This document shows, in pieces, positions 12,725-19,901 of a stretch of DNA of 19,901 nt. The position numbers and the translations under genes were made by a program. The notes under the pieces were generated by a model. That model saw nothing but the letters and a program-made list of their open reading frames with translations. It did no database searches and had not been told where the DNA came from. Numbering within the stretch: position 1 is the stretch's first letter; every line of letters starts with the position of its first letter. The DNA is from Saccoglossus kowalevskii (Eukaryota > Hemichordata > Enteropneusta > Harrimaniidae), in assembly GCF_000003605.2 (NCBI RefSeq), contig NW_003119425.1, forward strand, positions 478,017 to 497,917. Direction: 5' to 3'.

Positions 12725-12790
12725 CACGGTGTACGTCGTCCCATAAAGCTACCAAGAGATGCGCACGGTGTTCGTAGTCCGTATCACCAA
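12725..12790. repeat. Degenerate 39-bp direct duplication in intron f-g
   Basis: CACGGTGTACGTCGTCC at 12725 recurs as CACGGTGTTCGTAGTCC 39 bp later, with partial similarity between them (ACCAAGA follows each). The rest of this 1144-nt intron holds nothing I can name. Confidence 0.45.
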
Positions 12791-13335
12791 GATAGCGAAA
12801 TACAGTCAGAAACAACGTTGTATTGAGGAGCAGTGTGACACGTGTCATGCTATCAAATCACAACATCAACAGCAAATCTGAAACTATTACGTGATTCGCA
12901 TGATATTTGCTCACAACTAAAAATTATAACTCCTTTTAACACTGACCTCTCATTGGTCAATCAAACAAGGATATACGTTAAATAATGGCTTCGACTACAT
13001 CTCGCACATTTTTACGCCCACCCCCGTCCTTGCCCTATTATCAGTGTCGATTTTATTCCCAGCTAAATAATATTCAACGGGATCATGTAGCTGTCACAAA
13101 CCAAGAAGGGTATTAACCTGGTAAAATGACAGCCTCGCCAAACAACATTCCAAACAGAAATTATATACGCTATAAAACCATGGTACTTATGCCATCGTGT
13201 TATGATTTCACGTTGGAGGCGTAAACACCGTGCTCAACAATAGAGGGCATTAATAACATAAACAATAGTGTGATATATTTGCCGACGTTGGAGGTTGTTG
13301 GTATGTTTACTGATATTCAACATGTTATCACTGAC

Positions 13336-13517
13336 CTGTATCTATATATTTTAAAATTTGTCTGTTGATTGGCTCTTTCCAATGCGATCCCTTCGTCATC
13401 GCCATGATATAACCTGAGTGCGCCACCGTATCTCCAACCACCCGTAATTCGCAATCTTTGTCTTTCGCCGCTTGATGGCGCAACATAGCAGCTCCGTAAA
13501 TGAACGCATCCAGCTCT
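13336..13517 (-). CDS. NMDA-type receptor exon f: second part of S2
   Basis: Residues 340-400. ELDAFIYGAAMLRHQAAKD (341-359) matches the GluN2 signature K-L-D-A-F-I-Y-D-A-A-V-L, but the Asp that binds the agonist amino group (GluN2A D731, GluN1 D732) is Gly348. Cys362 is the first half of the conserved S2 disulfide. HSGYIMAMTKGSHWKEPINR (373-392) matches the family run G-Y-G-I-A-x-x-K-x-S-x-W-K. Splice sites are CGAAG before 13517 and GTCAGT after 13336. The frame is shared exactly with both neighbours. Confidence 0.94.
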
Positions 13518-13860
13518 CTTCGGAGATAAAATAGTATATATATAAGGATCATTTCTCAAGAATATTTTAAAATTTGTTGTATGCTGTTCTCTATATTTTT
13601 ATCAGTGTCGATGCTGCGTACTTTCGTACAGTGAAGTAAAGTATATCAGAAGTCATTGGTTTGCTGTATAATGGCTGGATATAATGTGAGTGCGTGGTAT
13701 ATAGTTGGGAATGCTTGACAGGACCGTATACTAACCTTTCTATCATGATAGTGTCATGGCTTGTCATCAATCAGACCCAATGGAACAAAAAAATACTAGC
13801 ATGCAGACCGTACCCCTGCCCCTCGCATAAGTTTATTTTATGAATGAATCTCAGTTTACA

Positions 13861-13935
13861 TGGCCTGGTCTTCTACGCCCTAGGTAGTGTGCCTTAACCA
13901 CAGGGAGGCTATGAACTAGGGAGGCTCGAGCTACA
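13861..13935 (-). repeat. Possible tRNA-derived SINE fragment
   Basis: On the minus strand, GTAGCTC is followed about 25 nt later by TGTGGTTAAGGCACAC. Together these look like a split tRNA-type A-box region, as in invertebrate SINEs. The spacer contains AGCCTCCCT twice, suggesting a small internal duplication. No convincing B-box was found. It sits in the 506-nt intron between exons e and f. Confidence 0.25.
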
Positions 13936-14023
13936 AAACAGTGACGCGGTGCAGTCGCTGCTACGCTATCTCTGACCGACATTTATATCTACTTGTACCC
14001 CATCAATACAATACAATACTTAC

Positions 14024-14184
14024 CCATTTTTCAATTTCTTTACTGCGGCAGAGGCATTACTAACAGCAAACTGTTTCATGTAGGTAGCCATCTCGTCGTT
14101 GGTTCTCTCTATATAATCTTCCACCATCGTGTCCGTTACAGTAGCGTACCTCAGAGACGGTTTAAAATCTAATGGACGCAATAT
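14024..14184 (-). CDS. NMDA-type receptor exon e: first part of S2
   Basis: Residues 287-339 plus two bases. ILRPLDFKPSLRYATVTD (287-304) aligns with the S2 start (family pattern R-P-x-x-x-F-x-x-x-T-V). EDYIERTNDEMATYMKQF (308-325) follows, aligning with the helix that contains R-x-x-Y-x-x-M-x-x-Y-M in GluN2. At the agonist site the family has Ser-Thr (GluN2), Ser-Val (GluN1) or Ser-Ala (GluN3); here it is Met306-Val307, so the conserved serine is missing. Acceptor CATATAG, donor GTAAGT, phase 0 in and phase 2 out. Confidence 0.93.
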
Positions 14185-14320
14185 CTATATGAACAAAATA
14201 GAGTTGAATTAAGTTGAATACCGCCCTCAACGTGTGCCACCTAATCCTTGAACCGCACAACTACTGGTAAATAACAACGGCCAGGAGGCAAAAAAAAAAA
14301 AAAATCGGTGTGAAACTTAC

Positions 14321-14541
14321 TTTGGGATCGGTGAAACCGGAAATGATGTCATGTCTTTTCTCTTGAATCAAGTGCGCCACCAGGTTGGCCGTGTACATGG
14401 CAATAAAAATTAAGCAGAAGCATCCCCACATGTTGGTCATAAACTTCGCTGTGTAACTTTTAGGTGGTTTCAATGGAACTGTATTATTAAATAGTAACGC
14501 CCATACAATCCAAAAAGAGCTCCCTAATGTGAATCTTGAGG
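14321..14541 (-). CDS. NMDA-type receptor exon d: M2 pore loop and M3 gate helix
   Basis: Residues 213-286. The pore loop FTLGSSFWIVWALLFNNTVP (216-235) keeps the tryptophans and the Asn231-Asn232 pair that in NMDA receptors set calcium permeability and magnesium block. LKPPKSYTAKFM follows, close to the GluN3 run I-K-P-P-K. M3 is MWGCFCLIFIAMYTANL (250-266). The near-invariant gate motif SYTANLAAF is altered to MYTANLVAH (261-269). It ends with SGFTDPK, as in the family (SGxxDPK). The poly-A run at 14291-14304 lies in the following intron, just past the GTAAGT donor. Confidence 0.96.
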
Positions 14542-14858
14542 CTAGAAATGGGGAAATATAATCAATGTTAATGATGTGAATTTGTCATATTTGAATTCAT
14601 TCAGAAATAACCACATCAATGTAGTGACGCCGTACAAATAACACAATATTACTCTTAGACAGAGCACACAAATCAGACGTTTTGTATTTTGTAATAGTGT
14701 GGTGTGACCCGGTGACACATGAGCATGGACAAATGACTTTCAGTTTAATTAGTAAGCTTGCATATGTTTTGAGTAAATTCATCTACCAGTTTAGCTTAAA
14801 CATTTTGTGACAAGAAAAACATATATATTTATTATCTCTCTACAACATTTATACTCAC

Positions 14859-14984
14859 GCCTTGGTTCCCATATATTTCTGTCGTAGCCACCAGGACTCA
14901 AACATTCAAACATAAATATAACAATAGCAACCAAGTTGACGGTGAAGAGAGTTAGAAAACACCAAACGCCATAATCAAATGGAG
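14859..14984 (-). CDS. NMDA-type receptor exon c: M1 transmembrane helix
   Basis: Residues 171-212. APFDYGVW (171-178) corresponds to the pre-M1 segment, where GluN2 has a similar P-x-S-x-x-V-W pattern. A hydrophobic M1 helix of about 20 residues follows (177-196), then FECLSPGGYDRN (196-207), matching the family motif F-E-x-x-S-P-x-x-Y. Consensus acceptor (CAAATTTCAG) and donor (GTGAGT) flank it, phase 1 on both sides. The exon is short and symmetric, like the equivalent segment in other animal NMDA genes. Confidence 0.93.
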
Positions 14985-15455
14985 CTGAAATTTGGAAACA
15001 GAAGCAAAGAATAAATCTGTCACTCATTTGTAGTGGAGAGGAACATCGGTGAATGTCCCACGTGATGGTGCATTTCAATCAACCCGCGACGAAATTGTAC
15101 ACAAAGACCGTGGATCTTCCAGTATGTAATATAATCATTTGATAGAGCAACGGCAATACATTTCCAGGACGTAACGGGTGAAAGGAATGCCTTTCACAGC
15201 CTTGAAAGTTGTTTGGAGATCTACTATATTCTAAAAAGTGAGTACACAACCGAACAAACTTATCGTTTGAAGCGATTTCCTTCTCAGCTTTTACGTATTC
15301 ATCGTTGTTTACGTCACAGAAACGTTTTGAGCGTTACACTTTATTATTAGAGACTCGAGTCTGAAATCAATCGGCTACTAGGCCACTACGCAAATAGAAG
15401 AGCGGGATTACCACCACTAGCGGTGATCATCGATTAAATCAACTTAAATACCCAC

Positions 15456-15763
15456 CGAGGAAAGCATCAGAAGGAACAATTCCTTCGGATTTCTTCGTCA
15501 TTATGCTGATGCCCGTTTCCATGAAAGCTACGGAAAGGTCGACGACTTCGGCACGCGCTTTTGTAGCTTGCATAGATGCGATTGCTGCGTCCGCCTTTCC
15601 GTCCATCACTTCTCCGATCATGCCGTTCCAACTGCCATTACCTTTCGGAGATCCGAAACTAAAGTCGTCTACCACATGCAGCTCGAAATTGAATTCCAGA
15701 TCCTTGGAGAGCTGTTCCAGGATATCAACGCACAGTCCGACGCAGCATTGGTAGAAATAGTCT
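15456..15763 (-). CDS. NMDA-type receptor exon b: main part of S1 ligand-binding half-domain
   Basis: Residues 68-170. Cys74, Cys75 and Cys79 (YQCCVGLCVDIL) are the hallmark NMDA cysteine cluster. NGSWNGMIGEVMDGKAD (110-126) matches the WNGMIGEV signature, and EVVDLSVAFMETGISIM (140-156) matches the end of S1 closely. Arg138 aligns with the arginine that holds the agonist alpha-carboxylate (GluN2A R518). Ser131 aligns with GluN2A S511. Gln133 replaces the usual Thr (T513), and Phe104 sits where GluN2 has His485 and GluN1 has Phe484. The acceptor is AAAACAG before 15763 and the donor GTGGGT follows 15456, leaving phase 1. Confidence 0.95.
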
Positions 15764-16020
15764 CTGTTTTATGAAACATATAATATTTATAAATGTATTA
15801 AGCAATATAAGTTTGAACTGTCAATCAAATGATAAACAACATAGACAACATCGGGGAATCAATATATATTATTATTTACGAAAGATATTCATGTAGCTTC
15901 CGACTAATTCAAAATTATTGTCAGATTGGAAAATGTTGTTAGCGCTGCTGTACATTTCACTAATTCTTAAACTAGCTAGCAAATTAAAACACGATATTTC
16001 AAGGGGAAGAAAATCAAAGT

Positions 16021-16245
16021 TTAATCAAAGGCATAATGAAACGGATTTAGTTTCACCTCCTCCAGGGATGATACTTCAATTTGTTTTTCCGACAGGATTA
16101 ACAAGAATTTCCCAGCTGAAGTCAAAATCACATCATGAACACCGCTGTTCTGTGCAATTAATTTTATCGTGTAACAATTTGCTTTGTTTTCATCCCTCAG
16201 AGAGACCACGGGACTTAACAGCGGATAATTGTCTTTCGTCGGTAC
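16021..16245 (-). other. Unrecognised ORF in the receptor intron (sense strand)
   Basis: This is a 74-codon open stretch ending in TAA at 16021, on the same strand as the receptor. It has protein-like composition (for example SGVHDVILTSAGKFLLILSE, with alternating polar and hydrophobic residues suggestive of beta strands). It cannot be a constitutive receptor exon, because exons a and b join perfectly without it and it ends in a stop. It may be a poison or alternative exon, a decayed gene fragment, or chance. No family was recognised. Confidence 0.2.
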
Positions 16246-16410
16246 TCAATTGTCAGAATTGAAACATACCATATTTGTGATATGAACTTTGTGATTGACG
16301 AAATATGCCGTGAAAACGTCAGGCATAACCCTTTTTATAAACGGACAATAGAGCCAATTTCTTGGTATGGTTATCATTGTACATCAGCGCGGTGTTTATT
16401 TAAAAAAAAG

Positions 16411-16432
16411 TATACACATACAAATGTGTATA
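16411..16432. repeat. Small perfect hairpin in intron
   Basis: TATACACAT, then ACAA, then ATGTGTATA: nine-bp arms with a four-nt loop. Confidence 0.7.
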
Positions 16433-16606
16433 TTACTCAATATAATTTCCTTCACAGTTTTTATAATTTAAAATGCGCGGACCTTCGATATTTGCACTTG
16501 CAGTTAATTACACCCCTTTCCCTAACTGACTGAGTCGCGGCGTGGTTCATCGTTATTGTGCTCTTGTTGACGGTCTACATAGTTACATATCTCACTTTGA
16601 TTACAG

Positions 16607-16780
16607 CGGCATTACGTCGATATCGACACTGTTGAAGGAAATGCGACATGTATTATGAAGTCTAATCCACGTGCTGTTACCCCGAACGGAGATGAAATCG
16701 ATGAAGATGATGGCGGCGATAAGAGCACGTGTCCGGTGTGTGAATGGGTCCGCTGTCGTCAATATCACTCAGGCTTAATT
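16607..16780 (+). other. Exon-like ORF on the plus strand, inside receptor intron
   Basis: The stretch is preceded by TTTGATTACAG and followed by GTATGT, giving exactly 58 sense codons (phase 0 to 0). An in-frame TGA lies just upstream of the acceptor and another just past the donor, so the open stretch matches the splice bounds closely. It starts RHYVDIDTVEGNATCIMKS, then has an acidic run DEIDEDDGGDK and a cysteine cluster CPVCEWVRC. I do not recognise the family. It lies within the 2835-nt intron between receptor exons a and b, on the opposite strand. It may be an exon of a nested or overlapping gene, a pseudo-exon, or chance. Confidence 0.35.
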
Positions 16781-17031
16781 GTATGTACTTGACAATCATT
16801 TCAACAACAGCAAATCGTTGAGCGCCCGTGAAGTTGGATTCACATCAGAGGGAACTCGCTAATACCAGTTTAGATGTGACCAGAATGCGTTTTTTTAAAA
16901 TCGACATTGTATTCAGAGCATATTTAACATACACATACTCTTCCATGAGACAGTTAATTTATGCCGCTTAATTTGAAAATAGTTGTAGTAAGTTTGAGAA
17001 AAAAATTGAGATTTTAGACACAAAAGTAGAC

Positions 17032-17143
17032 ATAGAATAGAATAGAATAGAATAGAATAGAATGGAATAGAATAGAATAGAATAGAATAGAATAGAATAG
17101 AATAGAATAGAATAGAATAGAATAGAATAGAATAGAATAGAAT
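17032..17143. repeat. (AATAG)n pentanucleotide array; ATTCT on the receptor sense strand
   Basis: About 22 units with a single interruption (AATGG at 17061-17065). It lies inside the large receptor intron. Read on the transcribed sense strand, the unit is ATTCT in one register. Confidence 0.98.
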
Positions 17144-18598
17144 TTGGTATGACCTGGTTAGGCTTGTTTGCTGACTAACGATTCATTAGTCTGATGTGGG
17201 GTCCAGCAAAAATAAAACGGGTATCATCAATTATGAACGACATTAAGATCTACTCAAAGACGTACCCTGGCAAGGCCCCTCAACTCGCTGTTTACAGCAC
17301 GTGGCGATCTACATCAATGAGCCGAATTGTTTCTCGAGTGGTTAAATAACGGTCTGAAGAGCATGCAAACTCTTTTATTAGAGCCGGGGAAATTAACACT
17401 CGTTATCTGCGATAGAGTGAGTTGAATGGACAATTATCTTTAGTAAAATGCCCTGGTATCATTTAGATTAGCTCCACAGAGAAGGTTTTTATCTCCTTGC
17501 TGATATCCTTATTTAAAACAGCGATATAGTAGTACACTGGTGGGCGAGTGCTTTGGAAATACCGTATACTTTTACTATGTATACAGCTGTCTGATTACCC
17601 CCCGGCTGAGAGTCGTACTTGATGGCATGCCGAGATTTTAGGCACTACATTAGCAATGGGAGTTCCTGCTTGGATCTGCTTTCCTAGAAACACTCTGCGT
17701 TTGAGATTTGTGTTTGGCAGTATATGTTAGTCCCACTTACAATTCGACCGTTACTTCGTAGCTTGGTTTTTGATAGTATGTACATGTTCGCCCTTTTCAG
17801 TTTGGCAATCGCAGGCTGTGACAGATGTCAATTTCCCCACAACGCGCCGTCAATATAACGTGTAATTATTTCCAGAAATGGTGCCACAGCCGGTGTGTCA
17901 CTGCGTTGTAGACCGTCAGTTTTTGCGAATGCACTTCGCGTGATAAAGCTGTAGCACAGCTCATTGTTTTAATTGATTTGAACAGAAAACTAAGTTATAC
18001 ATATTCATTATTTGTGAAATTGAAGGTAAACCTAGTAAATAGTAAAAAAACAAAAAAAACATCATCGTCCGAATCGCACGGTTTTGCGAGCTCCCCCATG
18101 AACTCGTGCGTTTGTGATTCTACCGAAAAAGCGCCGTAGGAATAGTTGGCGGGGCATATGGCAAAGATATAAGGCAAATTCAGCAGGAAGCCGAATCGCG
18201 AAGGAGGGCGCATTTCGGCTTGAAAGGTTTTAAAGAATTGTTCAGTCAGTCAGTTGTTCAAATATTGCACGTACAAGTGTAGTTGACACAGCATAATAAT
18301 TATTTTGAGACTTTGGATAATTATTCGTTCACAGGTCATGTCTATAGGGAGTTTAATTTTATCGTTACCGCATTAATGTTCCCGTAAAGTGAATGATATT
18401 TGGACCCCCAGATACCAAGAACGGTGCATCACTTGTTTTTTGCCAAAAAACTTGAGTTGAGTCAAGCTATCGGGTTAAAATTAAGTTAGCAAACATGTAG
18501 TAATAGTCTGGTTCAACATGAAAATCAAAAATGGAATACTAATATTAGGACAGGACCATCCATGAATACCGAGCAATGTTGCTGAACGTTACGCTTAC

Positions 18599-18801
18599 CC
18601 GGATGTCGTATTTCTTGTTCTGCATTGGAAACCTACGTGACATGTGTCGTCCGTCATTCCAATGTACCTGACGAACGATTCTTCCGCTATCGTCGTCACC
18701 CGCATCATTCTATGTTGTGTTAGATCAGCCGGCTTAACCTTGTTGTCGCCAATCCACGTGACGCCATCTACGACAACCTTATCTTTCAAAGCTACACCCA
18801 C
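18599..18801 (-). CDS. NMDA-type receptor exon a: linker and start of S1
   Basis: Residues 1-67 plus two bases of codon 68. It reads VGVALKDKVVV, then GVTWIGDNK, which aligns with the linker that precedes S1 in NMDA subunits. The first S1 strand follows (RVTTIAEESFV, residues 34-44, matching the family pattern of V-T-L-E-E-x-P-F-V). Cys54 and Cys60 are the first two cysteines of the S1 disulfide knot. NTT at 64-66 is an N-glycosylation sequon. The acceptor is TTTTTTTTTGTAG before 18801 and the donor is GTAAGC after 18599. The GTG at 18801 is not a start codon: it lies directly at a splice acceptor and the protein is homologous to the middle of the family. It joins the next exon in phase 2. 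Confidence 0.9.
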
Positions 18802-19658
18802 CTACAAAAAAAAAGATGAGAGGTCATCGTAACATATAAAATTGTTATCTTTTTTTCCTAAAGTTGTCGTCTGCTAGTTTCCCGCGCAATGCTTGTCATG
18901 CCTATGTGACCAAACTGACATTATAAACTAGACAAATTCAGTCAAGTCTTTTTACTGTCCCGCTTTATAAATGGACAAAGAATAATGATGTGCCTGGCTG
19001 CAGAAAATATGAGAACAGAAGCAGAAGCCATCCGCCGTTAGTCCGCCGACGAACCGGGCTTAACATCGCATTTTGTGAATACTCGTTTATATATTAGTTC
19101 CAATACATACCAACGTAATGAGATTGTAACTTGTCTATACATACAAGTATAGATCAGAGTGATTAACACTACTTATTCGAAGAAAGCAATTTTATTAGCA
19201 ATGTACTTAAATTATGAATAATATAAGGAAATAGGTTGTTTTGTTTTCTTAATGCGTACACTGAGAAGCAAAGGGCGTCCATTAAACTTGGAAACAGTTT
19301 ATCCCCTTTTTATAGATATAAATAATTCTTTGTGACACAGTCAATCATGGACAAAATATTAAGCTGAGGAAAAATTTTACACTTTGTTAGACGACCAAAT
19401 AATTTCCGCTCTGCTGGTGATATACAACGAATAATGTATAAATTACAAGGCATTGTTGCGTGACCCAGGTTTGGTTTCTATGGTATCTGAATTCGACTGT
19501 AGACGAGTTTTACCAGAATATATAACTTCCTTGACGCTATTTTGGATCCAGATTGAACCAACAACTGATTTTGTAGAACATTATCGTCATTAAATGCTTT
19601 TTGACACAGGTCACTTCTAACAATACCAGAGCACATGAAATTCTTGATGGAACACATA
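18802..19658. other. Upstream receptor intron, no exon recognised
   Basis: This should be the intron between the last amino-terminal-domain exon and exon a. No reading frame on the minus strand resembles an NMDA amino-terminal domain here, so the preceding exon is expected beyond 19901. A moderately GC-rich patch at about 19020-19070 (CCGCCGTTAGTCCGCCG) is unexplained. Confidence 0.6.
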
Positions 19659-19901
19659 GTATTTTGATATTGACACATTTCACTCCTGATAATGTTCGAT
19701 TTCTCTCTTGATACTGGCACATTTCACTCCAGATAGTGGTCTATTTCAATACTAATAGTGGTACATTTGACTTCTTGTAGTGATCAATTTCACCCCTGAT
19801 AGTGGAATATTTCAATTCTGATAGCGGAACATTTCTCTCATGATAGTGGCCTGTTTCACTCCAGATAGTGGCCCATTTCACTCCAGATAGTGGCCCATTT
19901 C
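19659..19901. repeat. 22-bp minisatellite running off the right edge
   Basis: Eleven head-to-tail units of exactly 22 bp from 19659 to 19900, with the best-conserved core GATAGTGG and the end ATTT. The last two units (CACTCCAGATAGTGGCCCAT plus TT) are identical, and the units diverge steadily toward the left. No spacers separate the units. Confidence 0.96.

Larger units (their letters stand above)
15764..18598 (-). other. Large receptor intron between exons a and b
   Basis: 2835 nt, from the GTAAGC donor (18598) to the AAAACAG acceptor (15764). It contains two unexplained ORFs (16021-16245 minus and 16607-16780 plus), a hairpin (16411-16432) and a pentamer array (17032-17143). Around 18050-18215 there is a stretch of higher GC with a minus ORF (17995-18213) that I cannot identify and that may be mobile-element debris. 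Confidence 0.85.
10602..18801 (-). other. NMDA-type ionotropic glutamate receptor subunit gene (GluN2/GluN3-like), 5' end outside window
   Basis: This is the whole visible gene model: nine coding exons joined in phase (18801-18599, 15763-15456, 14984-14859, 14541-14321, 14184-14024, 13517-13336, 12191-11959, 11522-11386, 10797-10602). Every intron is GT-AG. The joined length is 1767 nt, exactly 588 codons plus stop. Domain order is linker, S1 (about 30-165), M1 (175-196), M2 loop (219-235), M3 (245-270), S2 (287-424), M4 (428-450) and tail (451-588). NMDA receptors are tetrameric, ligand-gated, calcium-permeable channels of the plasma membrane, classically at excitatory synapses. S1 and the pore loop resemble GluN2, while the run VPLKPPKSYTAKFM resembles GluN3, so this is likely an invertebrate NMDAR2/3-type or lineage-specific subunit. 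No frameshift or internal stop was seen. The amino-terminal domain was not found within the 1.1 kb above 18801. Confidence 0.95.

Noticed and set aside
15503-15774. Plus-strand ORFs over the S1 exon
   Set aside because: Antisense shadows of exon b, whose minus-strand frame is clearly an NMDA S1 domain.
15918-16262. 114-residue plus-strand ORF in the receptor intron
   Set aside because: No recognised domain or splice structure; it overlaps a more protein-like minus ORF and has an AT-rich random look.
18799-18801. GTG as a translation start for a short 68-residue protein
   Set aside because: It sits directly at a splice acceptor, and the peptide is homologous to the linker and S1 of a larger receptor.
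18644-18832. Plus-strand ORF over exon a
   Set aside because: Antisense shadow of the exon; no recognisable protein.
19659-19901. CRISPR-like array
   Set aside because: Units are contiguous 22-mers with no unique spacers, in animal DNA next to a receptor gene; it is a minisatellite.

Overview
The window is animal nuclear DNA. It is AT-rich, has multi-exon genes with GT-AG introns, carries several micro- and minisatellites, and includes diverged interspersed repeats of a kind common in marine invertebrate genomes. I see nothing bacterial, viral or organellar. The species cannot be fixed from the sequence; a non-vertebrate metazoan is the best guess, because the one clear gene mixes features that vertebrates split between GluN2 and GluN3.

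The main content is the 3' two-thirds of an ionotropic glutamate receptor gene of the NMDA class on the minus strand, read from 18801 down to 10602. Nine exons can be placed by protein similarity plus splice signals. All eight junctions keep frame, giving 588 visible residues and a stop. They cover the end of the amino-terminal domain linker, S1, M1, the M2 pore loop, M3, S2, M4 and a complete cytoplasmic tail ending in a class I PDZ ligand (ETTV). The amino-terminal domain and signal peptide must lie beyond 19901. Residue numbers in the entries count from the first visible codon.

The receptor keeps the NMDA disulfide cysteines, the pore asparagine pair and the tail, but several ligand-pocket positions are changed (T to Q, S to M, and the agonist-binding Asp to Gly), and so is the M3 gating motif. 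It is therefore a good candidate for an NMDA-type subunit with non-standard or no amino-acid binding.

Layout: 1-106 is an AT microsatellite. Positions 107-10601 are apparently intergenic, with no recognised exon. They hold two adjacent TTAA-flanked inverted-repeat elements (3705-3998), a perfect 66-bp palindrome (5255-5320), and a TGACG/TGATG pentamer array with higher-order structure (6616-7000). Positions 10602-18801 hold the receptor gene; its introns contain a diverged repeat (10870-11115), an ATTCT-type pentamer array (17032-17143) and an unexplained exon-like ORF on the plus strand (16607-16780). A 22-bp minisatellite (19659-19901) runs off the right edge.
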